Part shown: positions 21,839 to 33,765 of the stretch, piece by piece
Layout of the letters: each line of letters opens with the position of its first letter
How positions within the stretch are numbered: the stretch's first letter is position 1
Assembly: GCF_003473485.1 (NCBI RefSeq)
Contig: NC_053048.1
Span: 42,466,755-42,530,754, forward strand
DNA from: Medicago truncatula
Taxonomy: Eukaryota > Streptophyta > Magnoliopsida > Fabales > Fabaceae
Direction of reading: 5' to 3'
DNA: 64,000 bases
The notes under the pieces: model-generated
The model's database searches: none
What the model saw: the letters and a program-made list of their open reading frames with translations, nothing else
What the model was told of the DNA's origin: nothing
Translations under genes and position numbers: made by a program

Positions 21839-22630
21839 ATTATTTAATCGTGTGGTAAGAATATATGATAAATAATGAGCGGGACAAGATGTATAGTTGA
21901 CAAGTTTGCTATGTCTTAGTAGTATAAATCCATGAAGCACAAACATCTCTTGTATTAGGTCGCATACATGTGTTCATATCCGTCACTTATAAGACATTCA
22001 TACAAGATGTGTCAGAAATATCTCAAACTGACATCCTAAAATAATTTGTTTTATTTTTGCTTCAATACTCTAGGGATCGGTGTCCAACACCTATATGACA
22101 CTCACACGACACGTGTCAGATAAACTAAGACAAGTGTCTCAAAAAAAATGTTTTTTCTTCGCTTAAACACACTTTGTACTATCCTTGGATGCATCTCAAA
22201 CAAATCTACAAGAGTTAAAGATGTATTGAAATTATGATTCTCAATTTAGATCTTTTATCAATAATATTAATAATTTGTTTAATTATAATAAATAAATTAA
22301 TATATGTATAGTGATGTCAGTGTCATAAGTTTTTTAAATTAACAGTATTGATGTGTGATGTGTTTGTGCTGTGTCTGGTGTTTAGGTTGGAGTCTGTGCT
22401 TCATAGGTATAAATAGGAAGGTGAATGAGTTGCAAGGGTTATGTAAGATTATTGAGTGAACCAATATATTTAGGTGGTTAAAGAGTTTTCTCCATCTATG
22501 AGGAGCTTAGCTCTGGGATAGTTTGAGATTATTTCCCTTCTACATATTTTCTTTCATCATCTATTAACTGAATTTTCCATTGTTTGATCTATTTCTCTAT
22601 GTTAAATTTTGTTTTTGAATTTCCGGTTCC
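21839..22630. other. Intergenic, no gene seen
   Basis: Words such as gacactcacacgacacgtgtcagat (22088-22112, shown in part) are locally repeated near 21990-22020. No protein-coding pattern is visible. Confidence 0.4.
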
Positions 22631-23532
22631 CATCACTCTAGCTAGTGTGGATTTTATCATTTCCTTCCCTGGACAATCAATTTGGTCACACTCAACAATT
22701 TGGTGCATGGCATAATGAAAATATTGAATTTGAGCATAAGATTCTTTTGCGACATTATAAAGTGATTTGACTCTTTTTCTGTGTCACAATATCATAGTGA
22801 TTTGATGATAGCCTCTATTTATGTTTCAGCATATTCACAATAGTCAATAGCTTCAAAAAAATTATGGTTGGCTTTTAAATATACTATTTTGTTGGTTCAA
22901 GTGCCTGCCACTAGACAAAAAATAATCATTAATCGATTAGTATTTGCTGTGTTTCATCTTGACTTTAACGTTAATAAAAGCATTAGGTATATATGTCAGC
23001 AAAAATATACTAATTCAAAACATGGTTTAGGGAAACATACATGTCTCAGTAACAGACACAGTTAGAACTTACAACTTTCAACAGTCCGATCTTAATCAAC
23101 TGTCAAAATTGTTTAAAATTAATTTTATGAATGTGTAATTTGAATTGTCCGATCTCAAATTAACAGTCCAAATCACCTACTGCGTGCAAGTGCATGACTC
23201 TCCGACAACAAAGAATCGAAGTCCCTTTTAAGGTTTCTCTCACAAGACTTCAGGTTCATAAGAAACTCTGTAGACATCATTTACACAAGTTACATCAACT
23301 TTCATGCAAATCATTAATCAAAATCAGTTTACTAGCTAGCATGAGTACAGAATGTCCTTCTCATCTTGGATATATTTATGATGAGTAGACCAAATAGTGT
23401 GCTATTTCCCATCAAAACTATGAATAGAGTCACTCCAAGACTAGATTTTTGTATTATTTATTTACAATGGGGAAATCAATAGAACCAAAATATTAAAAAT
23501 AAAAATCACCACAAAACAATTAATCTGTGGAA
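22631..23532. repeat. Duplicated SDP1 flank, block B, with a rearranged exon fragment
   Basis: The stretch 22631-22706 resembles two separated pieces of SDP1 exon 3 (compare tccttccctggacaatcaat here with tccttccctggacaaccaat at 23621), joined by a deletion of about 30 bases. It is followed by sequence homologous to block A and then by the true SDP1 3' end. The order implies at least two rounds of local duplication downstream of SDP1. Confidence 0.6.
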
Positions 23533-26500
23533 CTAACTATCAACAATGCTTTGATCCATGCTCAAAGCTGGTGCGGATTCGTCATTTTCATGGTCAGAAT
23601 CAGAGCTAACAGTATCGGTTTCCTTCCCTGGACAACCAATTTGATCACATTCAACAACTTCATTGTTGTAATTTCCAAAATCAAGACACCTATTTGAAGG
23701 CGTTAAGGCTTCTTTCTTGACAACATTAAACACAATCCCATTAGGAATCTTTTCAGTCTGCAAAAGATCGCCTTCAGTTACCAGTATGCTAGATCCATTC
23801 ACAACCCTGTTGTCAATTTCCTTCTGCTCGGATTCCGAGTTCCTATCTGGTCCTGTGAGTCTGAAACTATGATACTGAAAATCACGGGGGCTGGCATAAG
23901 CTACAGAGCCTCTATTTAGTTCGGTATCAACCTCTAAGTTTCGGAGAAAGTCAACAAACGTATTTGCCGAAGCGGTTCTCATCAAAGGGCCACCAGATTT
24001 AGTCCAAGAAATCAAATCAACATTTTCAGAGTCACTGCCAATGGTTTGATGCAACGAGGAAGAAGCTTCTGTAAGGTCTTCAAGAGAGCCTGATGAATTC
24101 TCTCGTGCCATGCAATTCCATGAAGGAATTCTTCTTGAAGCACTGAATTTGACAGTACTAGATAAACTGGGAGAAACTGAAGCAGAAGTTCTTTCAGCAA
24201 TTCTTCTTAGTCTTCTCATATGATTGAGAATTGCCACAGATTCATCAAGAGCAAGTTCAATTTCACAATTTGCTTTTATGGCTGAAAGCTTCTCCCAGCT
24301 ACATCTTCTCCCTTGGTTGGCTGCTTTTTGAAGCTCGCCATACGAAGGGTTCTGTATAATTTTTGAGTACTGAAACAAGAGACAGGTCAAAATTTACACA
24401 AGTTAATTACTTATGCACTGAAGTATCCTTGGTAAATAAAATATAAATAAATTCCTAGACTTTTTGTGAAAACGCATCATTATAGAGAACATTTGCAACA
24501 TCATCATCTATGTTTCCAAGAACATTGATATTTCAACGAAGTTTTGAGTTCAAAGGCTCGATGTTAAGTTGTTAACTATTCTATACCATACTATTTGAAC
24601 ACTTGGCCAACTAAAGCGTCCATGTCCTTTGGGCTTGACACTCGGGAGTTGTGTTCGCCTGTCGAGTACCAAACAGTTTGGTCTAAATGACCAAGTTCAC
24701 CCTATAGGAAAGAAGGTAATGACACTAGTAAAATGCCGTAACACAGGGATGACCGAGTAAACATATATAGGAGAGACCGACCAGCCTGTATAACTCTTAG
24801 GCTGGATATGATAAAGGGGGTTTGACTGGATAAGGGATGAGTGACCACATAAGACACGTTCCCTCTCCATACCTTATCCAATCATTACAAGAGAGTGTTT
24901 GATGGAGACCATGCACCCAAATTAGGGTTGGACCTGACGAAAAGAGAGGGTCCATACCTTAGGAAAGGGCTGCATATAAAAGAATAAAGGGCAGAGTGAG
25001 AAGGACAAACGTTACACTATTCCAGCAATACTAGGTTATCCTCCAATTAAGAGCGTCACTCACCCCTAAATGGAAACAGTGATCTAGATTTGTGTTTTCA
25101 GACGAGATTATTAACCATTTACACATGTTCAAATTAATATCTAGCTAAATTTTTAATAAATTAAAATTTTAAAATAAATAACTAGCTGATATTTAAATAT
25201 AGAACATACCTGAGCAAGGGTAGCAGGCATAACAATAGTGACATCACCTTCCCATTCTTGAGCAAACAGTTTGGCAAGTCCGCCTAAGGGAAAGCCAAGT
25301 TCTAGTACTTGATTACACCTATGTTTCACCTCCAACACCACAAGGTGAGCAAGCTACGCAATCAAAAAACCATGTTGCATAAAATTGAGCAGTATTAGAA
25401 GTATTATGGGATAATAACACACTGAATATTCAATTGTTATCATGTGTGATGCCTTACAAATAATTATTGACAACTATACAGCCATTTTTTCAATCATACA
25501 GAGTCCAAGTGGATAAATAAACACTAAATTACATGGCATAGTTTGAATTTAGTAATCATCAATGTGCATATGAATGTATTATATATTTTGTTTGTACAAA
25601 GGTTCAAGTCCATGAGTATATGTATATTACCTTGGCAGCGAAATTGCCTCCATAAGTTCTTACAAACTCTTTCAATCTCAACAATGGTGCAATGTGAGGG
25701 TTGGCCTGACTGACAATGAAATGATTGACATTGAATAGCTCTTTCAACTGCATCATAGGTAAGTCAATCTCTAAGCTACCATCCCTCCAACGACGCGACG
25801 GCGTGGAGCCTTCTTCAGGACCTAGATTAAAAGGAGGATGATAAGGAACAATATCTCCACTTCTATTCTTTGCCATCAATTCTTGAGCTTCAAAAAGGCC
25901 AGGGAATGCGCAAGAAGCTGTCACCGCACTCCATATAACGACATGAGGCGATGTCAAGTAGTTAAGACATCTAGGAGGTTCGTGCTTCCTTGGAGAGCAA
26001 ACCGTAATTCCAAGAACTCTACCTGTCATATCATAAGCTTCTTGAAATGTAAGGTTGTTTGTTAAATGCCTCAGCAACATTTGCAACTGCCTGATCTCAT
26101 GAACAGCGCCGCGTGTTGCAACCCTCTTGACAACCGCGAAAATCCCACCCATTTGATCAAAAAATTGCAACGAATGCAACGAATCCTCGAAGAAACTCTG
26201 AAGCTCTGGCCATGATCTAGTGGCCACAATAGCACTTATAATAGATCCAACACTTGAACCAGCAATTATCCTAGGCAAGAGTTTATGTTTTACCAATGTC
26301 TTCACTACACCAACATGAAAAGCTCCAAGAGAAGCACCACCACTTAAAAGCAAAGCTGTTCTCCCAAAAGCATGTCTTGTTTCATGCATGAACGCAAGCT
26401 TTTCTTCCAATGATAACTCCTCCGAATTCGAGTCACAAACCATTCTCAATTGCGTCGTTACCTCATCAAGGTACTCCTTGATTAACTTAGGGACTTGAAG

Positions 26501-27055
26501 CCTACCCTTGTGTAGTTCCGGGTTACACATATTACCTAAATTTCGAACAAGATCAGCACGCATACAAAACATAATATCTCTAAGAGACCCCTCTTGTCGA
26601 CGGCTACGAAGCTCTTGAAGCTTGTTCCCAACCAATTCAACGTCATAAAGATCTGATTCGTTCATCTTTGGAGTCAACTTATCAAGCATCTTAGCTCCAT
26701 GAGCCCACTCATCATAGGTCAAAGCACTTCTCATCATATTTCTCCAAAATTTTCTCCTATAAGCCATTTCAGCCCTAACTTTCACATTTGTGTAACGTTT
26801 CAAAAAGAGTGCAACTATTGTCATCAATGCTAATATCCCTTGTGGGTTTCTTGGATGGAACCATGATAAAAAGGGTTTCAATTTCAACACCCCTCTAAAC
26901 TTATACAAGAATCCTAACAAGAGTTGAAATATTTGATAGCTCAAATGTGACATAGACTTGCAAAATAGAACCCTGAAAGCTATTGTCTTACCAAGAATGT
27001 CTGAAGGACCAATTGGAAAACGGCCTACCCCAGCTTCATTACTAATATGATCCAT
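23533..27055 (-). CDS. SDP1: Triacylglycerol lipase SUGAR-DEPENDENT1 (patatin domain)
   Basis: Three exons: 27055-25631, 25353-25210 and 24369-23533, all in phase 0 with GT-AG introns, giving 801 residues. SDP1 hydrolyses stored triacylglycerol at the oil-body surface to start seed oil breakdown. The patatin domain shows the oxyanion region [11 protein letters not shown] (about 239-249), the nucleophile motif GSSVG (266-270, Ser268) and the partner Asp425 in [10 protein letters not shown]. The N-terminal region (residues 1-90) is hydrophobic and basic, as in this family. The last exon encodes a polar serine-rich tail. Length is close to the roughly 800-825 residues usual for SDP1 and SDP1-like proteins; I cannot separate these two by eye. 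The 3' flank has been duplicated downstream (20.0-23.5 kb), and the 840-bp second intron holds an LTR-like insert. Confidence 0.93.
24520..25090. mobile_element. Possible LTR fragment in SDP1 intron 2
   Basis: The middle of the second intron is richer in G and C than its surroundings and carries a promoter-like TATA (gcatataaaagaataaag, about 24970-24987) about 40 bp before gagaaggacaaacgttac. This resembles a solo LTR. I could not define TG...CA ends or a target duplication. Confidence 0.35.
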
Positions 27056-27696
27056 TCTACCTAAACTGAATAATAACCAATACCCTTTTCACAAATCAAA
27101 ATACTCAAAACTAAAATCTTCAAAGGGTTATCTATAAACTAAATAAAAACAACTAATTTAGGAAGATTAAGCAAACAATAAAACGGCATAATGATTGGTT
27201 TTGAAGGTGAAAAATTTAATCTTTTTTCTAACTTCAAGAAACCCAATAAGAGTAGAAGAAACTCAGCACCAAATTATAACAACCCAGAAACAATGTTTAA
27301 TAAAGAAAGGATTTTGAATGAAACCCAGAAGAAAGGAACAAAATTTTGTTGTTTGTATTGGGAATTGGGAAGAGAAGATAAAGATACCTTTATGATGTGG
27401 TGAGTCGGAGCCTAGTCAGAAAAAAACATGATGACGAGGATAGAGTAGAATAAAAACATGTGAATAATCAAAGAAACATATCCAAATTTATGTGCGGTTC
27501 GTGAGTTTTGGTCTTTGGAGGAAAGATAAGAAGCAACGTGGCAAGCAAAACGTGACAAAAGACTGAGTACTATGGTTTTGAATTTTGATGTGTTTGTTTG
27601 TGACTTTCTGCAACTTGCAAATGCAAGCAACTCGAAGTGGTTTGGATTCTGAAACACAATCACAAAAGTAACAATGTTTTTCCTTTGTTTGAGGGA
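27056..27696. other. SDP1 upstream region
   Basis: This is the 5' leader and promoter side of SDP1 (transcribed leftward). Short open frames on both strands show no protein-like pattern. A MULE is inserted about 650 bp upstream of the ATG. Confidence 0.5.
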
Positions 27697-28162
27697 AACA
27701 ATAACGAGAATTGTTGTTCCCACATGTTGTTTGCCTGTGCCACACGAGTAAAATACGAAAATGCTCTTCGGCAGTTTGCTATCGAAGTTTTTAGGCAATC
27801 GACGGCAGTTAACTGCCGAGGAAAACCTCGGTAGTTAACTGCCGAGGAAATCTGAACTTAAACAATTTCGGTAGTAAACTACCGAGGAAATCTTCATCTA
27901 TAAAACATTTCAAAATCATTCTAACAGTATTTTTACACAAAGTTTTAAAATTCATCATAACAGTTCAAATAATAAATAAATATTGGTGCAAATGCACAAC
28001 TTAATTAAACCAACATTTTTGTACATTAAACAAAGTAAAAAAAGCCCATGAAATTAAAAATAATGTCATCAAAGTAGAAATATACAAATATACAAATATA
28101 CATAACTCAATGTCATCAAAAGACTAAAACTAAAAAATAAGTCATAAAAAAGGAAAATAGTA

Positions 28163-30622
28163 CTACTGGTCCTGATCCTGATGATGGTGCCTCCTCCTCG
28201 GCCTCTGGGCTCTCCTCCTGGTCAAAATCGGCGCGATCTGCTCCCTCATATGGGTCATGGCCTCATACCACTGCTGAGGGGTCATGCTCATGACCTCCTC
28301 CTGGCCTAACTGCGCATCAGCGTAGGCAACAGCGCCACTAACCATGTCATAGGTGTCAGGCGAGCTTCTCGCCTCATACCGCTGTCACTGCTCTGCAATG
28401 ATCTGCTCTTCATTTGCAGGCCTCGGAAGATCTCCTGGAATAGGTGGCAAGATCTGAGGGTGAGACACCCTAGTGTACCACAGGACATAGCCATCCGCCA
28501 CCTGCCATGTATCCTCTCCTGCCTGCTCACCCCGAGCGTCCGCCTTAAGCGTGTGAGTGCGGAAGTCGACGAACATCTGCACAATGGAAGGCGGGGGGAG
28601 GTCCCTAACATCAGTCGGATGTCTGGGGATGGTCTGCACGTATCCATACTGCCTCAAAACCCTCTCGGGCAAGTGACGGTACACCCTACGGACGCCGCAC
28701 ATAATCCATCTAGAATACCAGAAAACCTCCTCGAAGTCCTGGATCTCTCTGTGCTCCTCGTACGACCTCCAACATACATCATCTAACTGTATACGATCGA
28801 GCAGTGACCGATACGTGATCCCCTCCCCATGACCCTTCTGGAGCTTCCACCTCGCTGCAACCGAATAGTTTTCCAGGTAGTCAGTGTTGAGATCAACACT
28901 GAAAAACCCTGGAAAATGCGCCAAAAACCATGCCTGCACAAACCAAACAAATAACATTTATAAATTATTACGCACGGAAAAATATAACAAAAAATTAAAA
29001 GTTCACAAAAAAATAAAGTTAACATAAATATAAAATTTCAGTTTTCTTACAGTGAGCAGTGTCACGCTCCCCCCAAGCGCTCTGTGTCCAAGCCTACATG
29101 CATCCGCCAACTCGCCGTATAGGTAGGCGAGGGTCATAGCTCCCCAGGAATAATTACGCATCCCTGCATAGCCGTCCGCCATGGTCGTCAAATATATCAG
29201 CTCGATGCGCTTGTTGCTTCTATCGCCAAACAACAAGCATCCGACCAAGTACAGAAGGTAACACCGGACGCAGTATGTCCTGACCCTTTCCAGCTCCTCA
29301 ACCTCCTCAGGATCCTCCGTACCCGCCAATACGTTGGCCCTACCAAGGTACGAGGTATAGAAGTCCCTCAGCCTGGGGTAGCTAATGTACCCACCGTACT
29401 CCTGGTTGCAGATCTTCTCAGCCTCATGCTGGGCCACACCAAGATACGTCATCAGCAGTGCCGCTCCCTCATGCTTGGGCATCTTCTTCCCATGGGCCAA
29501 CATCCGCCCCTCAATAGAAAGATGCGTGAGACATGCGACATCATCCAATGTCACAGTCATCTCCCCCATCGGCATGTGGAAGGTGCTGGTCTCCGGATGC
29601 CACCTCTCGCATAAAGTAAGCAGCAGGGCATGAGGCACGGTGGAGTACCCCAAGTAGACCAAGTCATGTAGCCCGCTCTGCTGAAGCGCATCCCAAAACC
29701 AATTCTCATTCCCGTTAGGGCGTCCGAGAGTGAGAATCTTCGCCCCATGATTAATCGGTTTAAGCACGCGGGTCTTACGAACCTGAAATAATAGAAAAAA
29801 AAATATGGATATAATAATTAAACATAAAAACACATAACAATATATAACAGTGTATATAATAATTAAAAACACATATAAACAAAACAATTAAACATAAAAA
29901 ATAGAATTAAAAAAATAAACATATAACAGTGTATATAATAATTAAAACAAACACACATTTAAAGAAAATAATTAAACATAAAGAAAAAGAATTAAAAAAA
30001 CACATATAGAGGTGGATATAATAATAAAAACAAACACACATTTAAAGAAAATATTTTAACATAAAGAAAAACCAATTAAAAAAAAACACATATAAAAGTG
30101 GATATAATAATTAAACAAACACACATTTAAATTAAAGAAAATATTTTAACATAAAGAAAAAACAATTAAAAAAAATACACTTACATTATTTGAATTATAC
30201 CAGAGTGGCAACGCCACATGACCGGCATAAGAGTGGAGCAAGGACAAGTCAGCCGGTCCACCAGGAAAGGGAGGGTCCGTAGGTAACACCTCCGGTGCAG
30301 CAGCTGCTGCAATGTCATCCTCGTCTCCTGCATCCTGCTCATGTGGTATATGATCCTGGTCATATCCACCGTCCGTCACATCATGATGTACCTGATCCTG
30401 ATAGTTCAGGTACTCCACCGCAGTCTGGTCAACAGGCTGTGACGGGTCAACAACCTATGACTCCTCAGGCTGTGTAGCCTGAGAGCTTCCTGAGCCATCT
30501 CCCCTCCGACCTCTACCCCTCTTTGGGATGTAGGCAATCTGTCTCTCCCTGCGGTGGCTCTGAGTCATGGCACGCCTACCACCAATCATCCTCGATGGAT
30601 CAATGGGGTCCTGATCGGCCAT
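28163..30622 (-). pseudogene. Plant mobile domain (PMD, MAIN-like) gene with two in-frame stops
   Basis: Three exons with phase-0 GT-AG introns: 30622-30185, 29782-29051 and 28933-28163. Exon 1 starts MADQDPIDPSRMIGGRRAMT and encodes a basic RGRGRRGDG patch, then an acidic linker. Exon 2 holds the PMD core (LCERWHPETSTFHMPMGEMT, then VTLDDVACLTHLSIEGR). Exon 3 completes the domain and ends in a basic/His tail. Two nonsense codons lie in otherwise good frame: TAG at 30455-30457 in exon 1 and TGA at 28385-28387 in exon 3. The protein would be about 646 residues without them. PMD proteins include Arabidopsis MAIN and MAIL1, which act in silencing and genome stability; related copies occur in transposons (recall). 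In legumes such genes are often labelled phosphatase 7 long-form homologs, but there is no phosphatase domain here. Confidence 0.82.
29810..30180. repeat. Minisatellite in the PMD gene's first intron
   Basis: About five diverged units of roughly 70 bp share attaaacataaagaaaa, aacacatata, gtggatataataatt and aacaaacacacatttaaag. The array fills most of the intron between exons 1 and 2. Confidence 0.7.
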
Positions 30623-31394
30623 ATCTACAAAAAAATAAAAAATAAAAATTAATATCATTCAACCACTTTATCAACAAACAGTAAACCTAAACAAAACCTA
30701 CACTTTCACATTCAACCTAAACATAACCGCTTTCACATTAAACCACTTTACCAAAATAAAGACATTGATTGAACCTAAACATTATCATACACATTATCAT
30801 TAACATTCAAACGCAAAAAATCAAATGCATTATCATACACATTCAACCTAAACTAAACATAATTCAATATACACATTCAACCTAATTCAATATACACTTT
30901 TTCAATATGCATTCAACTTAATTCAACATACACGTTTTCGAATTACAATCAAGATCGTATCCAATACCTAAACTAACTAAATAATCAATAAAATTGTCAT
31001 TGACACATTTTATCAAACACTTTGTGTGCAAAGTATCAAACATACTCAAAATGTGTTATTTTGCCACCAATCAAAACCACATTATACCCTAACATCATTC
31101 AATCATCAATTAAACCAACTACATTCAATTATAAACTACATGCACTCATAAAAAATTCAATTCATACATTAACCCTAACCACATGAAAACTACCATTTTT
31201 TTTAAAAAAAAACCTACCCAAACTAACATTATGACTAAAAATGATTCAAGATACTTACTTGTGATTAAATGGAGATGATGCACTTGATTTTGCTGAAAAA
31301 TCGAATTTGGAGAAGTTGGATGGTTTGGAAGAATTTTGAAGAATGAAGCAATACTGGAAAACTGAGTTTCTGCGTTCTGGTTATGTTCAGTTTT
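30623..31394. other. 5' side of the PMD gene inside the MULE
   Basis: This is AT-rich and dominated by imperfect repeats of acattcaacctaaac and tatcatacacattca between the PMD start codon and the right-end palindromes. No other gene is visible. Confidence 0.5.
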
Positions 31395-31545
31395 CCTCGG
31401 TAGTTAACTGCCGAGGAAATCCTCGGTAGTAAGCTGCCGCCGGTTCACAACAAACTTCGGCAGTTAACTGCCGAATGGCATTTTCGTATTTTACTGGTGT
31501 GGCACAGCCATACTATATGTGGGAACAGCAATTCTCAACAATAAC

Positions 31546-32195
31546 GATGGTAACAAACGGTGAAAAAGGAGATAGGGAAAAAGATTTGTTTTGGATTTTG
31601 TTCTTGGTTAGTTTACCTCAGAGATTGAAGTCCTTAAAAATTTTAATGGTTGTCTGTCAATTTAATCCTTAAAATTGTAAAATAGAACTTGAATTTTTTA
31701 AATTAAAAAAACAATCAAATTTAGTTTGTCTATTAAAATTAGGGATGGTATCATGGTAAATCGGGTCTGAATCGACTCGCTTAACCCGTTATTTTAAGTA
31801 GGTTAAGATAAGGTTTTGAACTCACTTTATGTAGTTGGTCTCTCCCGTTTAGCCTGCTGAAAAATAAGTCATGAAGGGATGGCCAACGGGTTTGTTAAAA
31901 AATATTTATTTAATTTTTATTACACTAATAAATAATAAATGACCTATTTTTTTAAAAGGACTAAATGACTAATTTTTAGGTTTTCCCCAAAAACAATTGG
32001 ATAATTCTTTGTTAGACAATTGTTTTTCTCTTTAGATGGAATTATAATGAGGATAAAATGATTATAAGAAAATAAAAATAACTTTTTATATTGCTAGCAT
32101 ATTTTTTTAATAACATTTATCCAAAAAAAGTTTTGGAAAAAAATGTTAGACGGGCTTGCCCACCAGTCCACCTCTTGGTATGGCATGTAGTTGAA
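31546..32195. other. Intergenic, no gene seen
   Basis: Between two MULEs. A short stretch at about 31740-31870 (tcgggtctgaatcgactcgc, then acccgttattttaagtaggtt) is compositionally distinct and may be a retroelement scrap. No coding support. Confidence 0.4.
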
Positions 32196-33064
32196 GAAAA
32201 TTGCTTTTCTGACATTAGATGTTTCCTAATGACACATGGAAATGACTACAAAGTGCTTCCATCGCAGGTTACAACAATTTAAACAAAATTTTCGGAAGCA
32301 ATCAATTCAATTCCTTTGTGTTTCTTCCTCTAATCTCCTCATGAAACAAATAAGTTTACCCATGAAATCAATTGTTTAACCTTCTTCACCATCACCATCA
32401 ACAACTTCATCCTGTTCTTGTTTTATGAGATTAACATGAACATTTTTATCTGGTTTTTCATGAAGTAAATGCCATGAAAGAGAAGAGTTTGATTTTGAAT
32501 TCAAATGGAATGAAAAAGAGTTATCAGTGAATGACCCATTTGATGAATTTGTTGGAGATGGCATAGTAGCTTGATAAATCTGCTTGTGCATCCATGGATA
32601 CAAAAAAAAAGAACGATTTTTTTCCAGAAGAAACAACAAAAATTACCCAATTCAACAAAATCATTTTTTTTTTTCTCAAAATTATAATGGGTAGTTTCAA
32701 AAACAACAATAAAAAAATACTCAATTCAACAAAATGGATTTTTTTTTAAATTAAAGTTATGGGTATGTTCAAAAACAGCAATAACAAGAACAAGTACAAA
32801 CAATGGGTGGAGTGAGAATAATAAGGTAAGGATGAAGAAGATGATTTTTTTAGCATATTAGAAAGAGAATGGTTAGAAAGAGAAGTCAGAGGAAAGAATA
32901 TGAATGTGAATATGTGAATGTAGCAGGGAAATTGAACATTGGGTTGGTTCTCAGTACCTAAAAAATTAAAGAAAAGTATTCAGCGGTAGTTAACTACCGC
33001 TGGGAGCCTTTGGATAATTTTCTTATTTCATTGTGAAGTTATCAATGTCAGAAAAGCAATTTTT
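32196..33064. mobile_element. MULE, 869 bp, exact 9-bp target duplication, possible gene capture
   Basis: The ends are GAAAATTGCTTTTCTGACAT and, read inward from the right, AAAAATTGCTTTTCTGACAT. The exact 9-mer gtagttgaa flanks it (32187-32195 and 33065-33073). A perfect 22-bp palindrome containing CGGTAGTTAACTACCG sits at 32981-33002. The interior, read on the minus strand, looks like a captured 5' leader plus first exon: a long CT-rich leader, then a frame of 87 codons at 32639-32376 with MHKQIYQATMPSPTNSSNGS. I do not recognise the donor gene. Confidence 0.82.
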
Positions 33065-33483
33065 GTAGTTGAAACCACCACCTCAAAATGGCCCCGCCGT
33101 ATTTTACGGGCTAACATCGGTCCTAAGGGGCTAACTTGCATTGTCATTCCTAATTAAAATATTCCTTTAATAAATATTAATCCAAACATAAAAAAGACAA
33201 AGTAATTTAGTTTGTATATCAAAATAAATCTAATTTTTTTTTAAAAATGTGGTGAAAATTTTGAATAAAAAAGACGAAGTTGAATCAATTGAGTGGTGAA
33301 AATTTTTAGCGTCTCTATTTAGTTATAATACACGCTAACAAATGCTTAAGTGTATTTTTGTATTTGAAATAATATTTTTGAAACTTCTAAAAGTTGAATA
33401 CACCACTTTTCAATATAGTATTTACATATTTATTTAGCATTTTTAAAATTTTCTTTTTACTTATTTAAATGTGGAAAAGGACA

Positions 33484-33619
33484 TAATTTTTTTTATCAAG
33501 GAGTCAGGTGGCTAGAGTTCATACAATTTAATTGTGGAGAAGTGGAGTGTCCGGGGTTCAAACCCCAACCTCTGCATATAATATGCAATCTCCCTACCAA
33601 TTGAGCTAAGCTCATGGGA
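33484..33619 (-). mobile_element. tRNA-derived SINE
   Basis: On the minus strand the body begins near 33619 with gagcttagctcaattggtag (A box), followed by ggggtttgaaccccgg (B box, around 33551-33566), and ends in an A-run seen as ttttttttatcaag on the plus strand. A polymerase III A/B box pair, a tRNA-unrelated 3' body and an A-rich tail fit a plant SINE. It is not a tRNA gene: there is no acceptor stem pairing at tRNA length. Confidence 0.75.
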
Positions 33620-33765
33620 TGAACATCATTTATTAATTAAACAGTACACTAATACAAACAAGTCCTATATTATTGAATTTTTCAAATTGGCAAAAACGTC
33701 AATGTGGTCTCAAGATTTAAATCTAAGATTTATATGCAAACGCGCTAGAAGGACATTATAATTGA

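Larger units (their letters stand above)
27706..31536. mobile_element. MULE carrying a plant mobile domain gene
   Basis: The 3831-bp element starts GAGAATTGTTGTTCCCACAT and, read inward from the right, GAGAATTGCTGTTCCCACAT. The exact 9-mer aacaataac flanks it (27697-27705 and 31537-31545). Both ends carry several subterminal palindromes of the form CGGYAGTTAACTRCCG: 27803-27818, 27826-27847, 31395-31416 and 31456-31475. The only gene inside is a PMD gene (28163-30622, minus). No transposase frame is present, so it would rely on a transposase supplied elsewhere. The terminal repeats remain about 90% alike and the target duplication is perfect, suggesting a fairly recent insertion. Confidence 0.88.

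Noticed and set aside
27412-27798. Open frames near the left end of the PMD-carrying MULE
   Set aside because: They cross the element boundary and its target duplication, and show no conserved pattern.
28163-30622. Serine/threonine phosphatase 7 long-form annotation for the PMD gene
   Set aside because: No metallophosphatase motifs such as GDxHG or GNHE are present. The sequence fits a plant mobile domain only.
33551-33608. tRNA-like A and B boxes
   Set aside because: The promoter boxes belong to a SINE. There is no cloverleaf of tRNA length with a paired acceptor stem.
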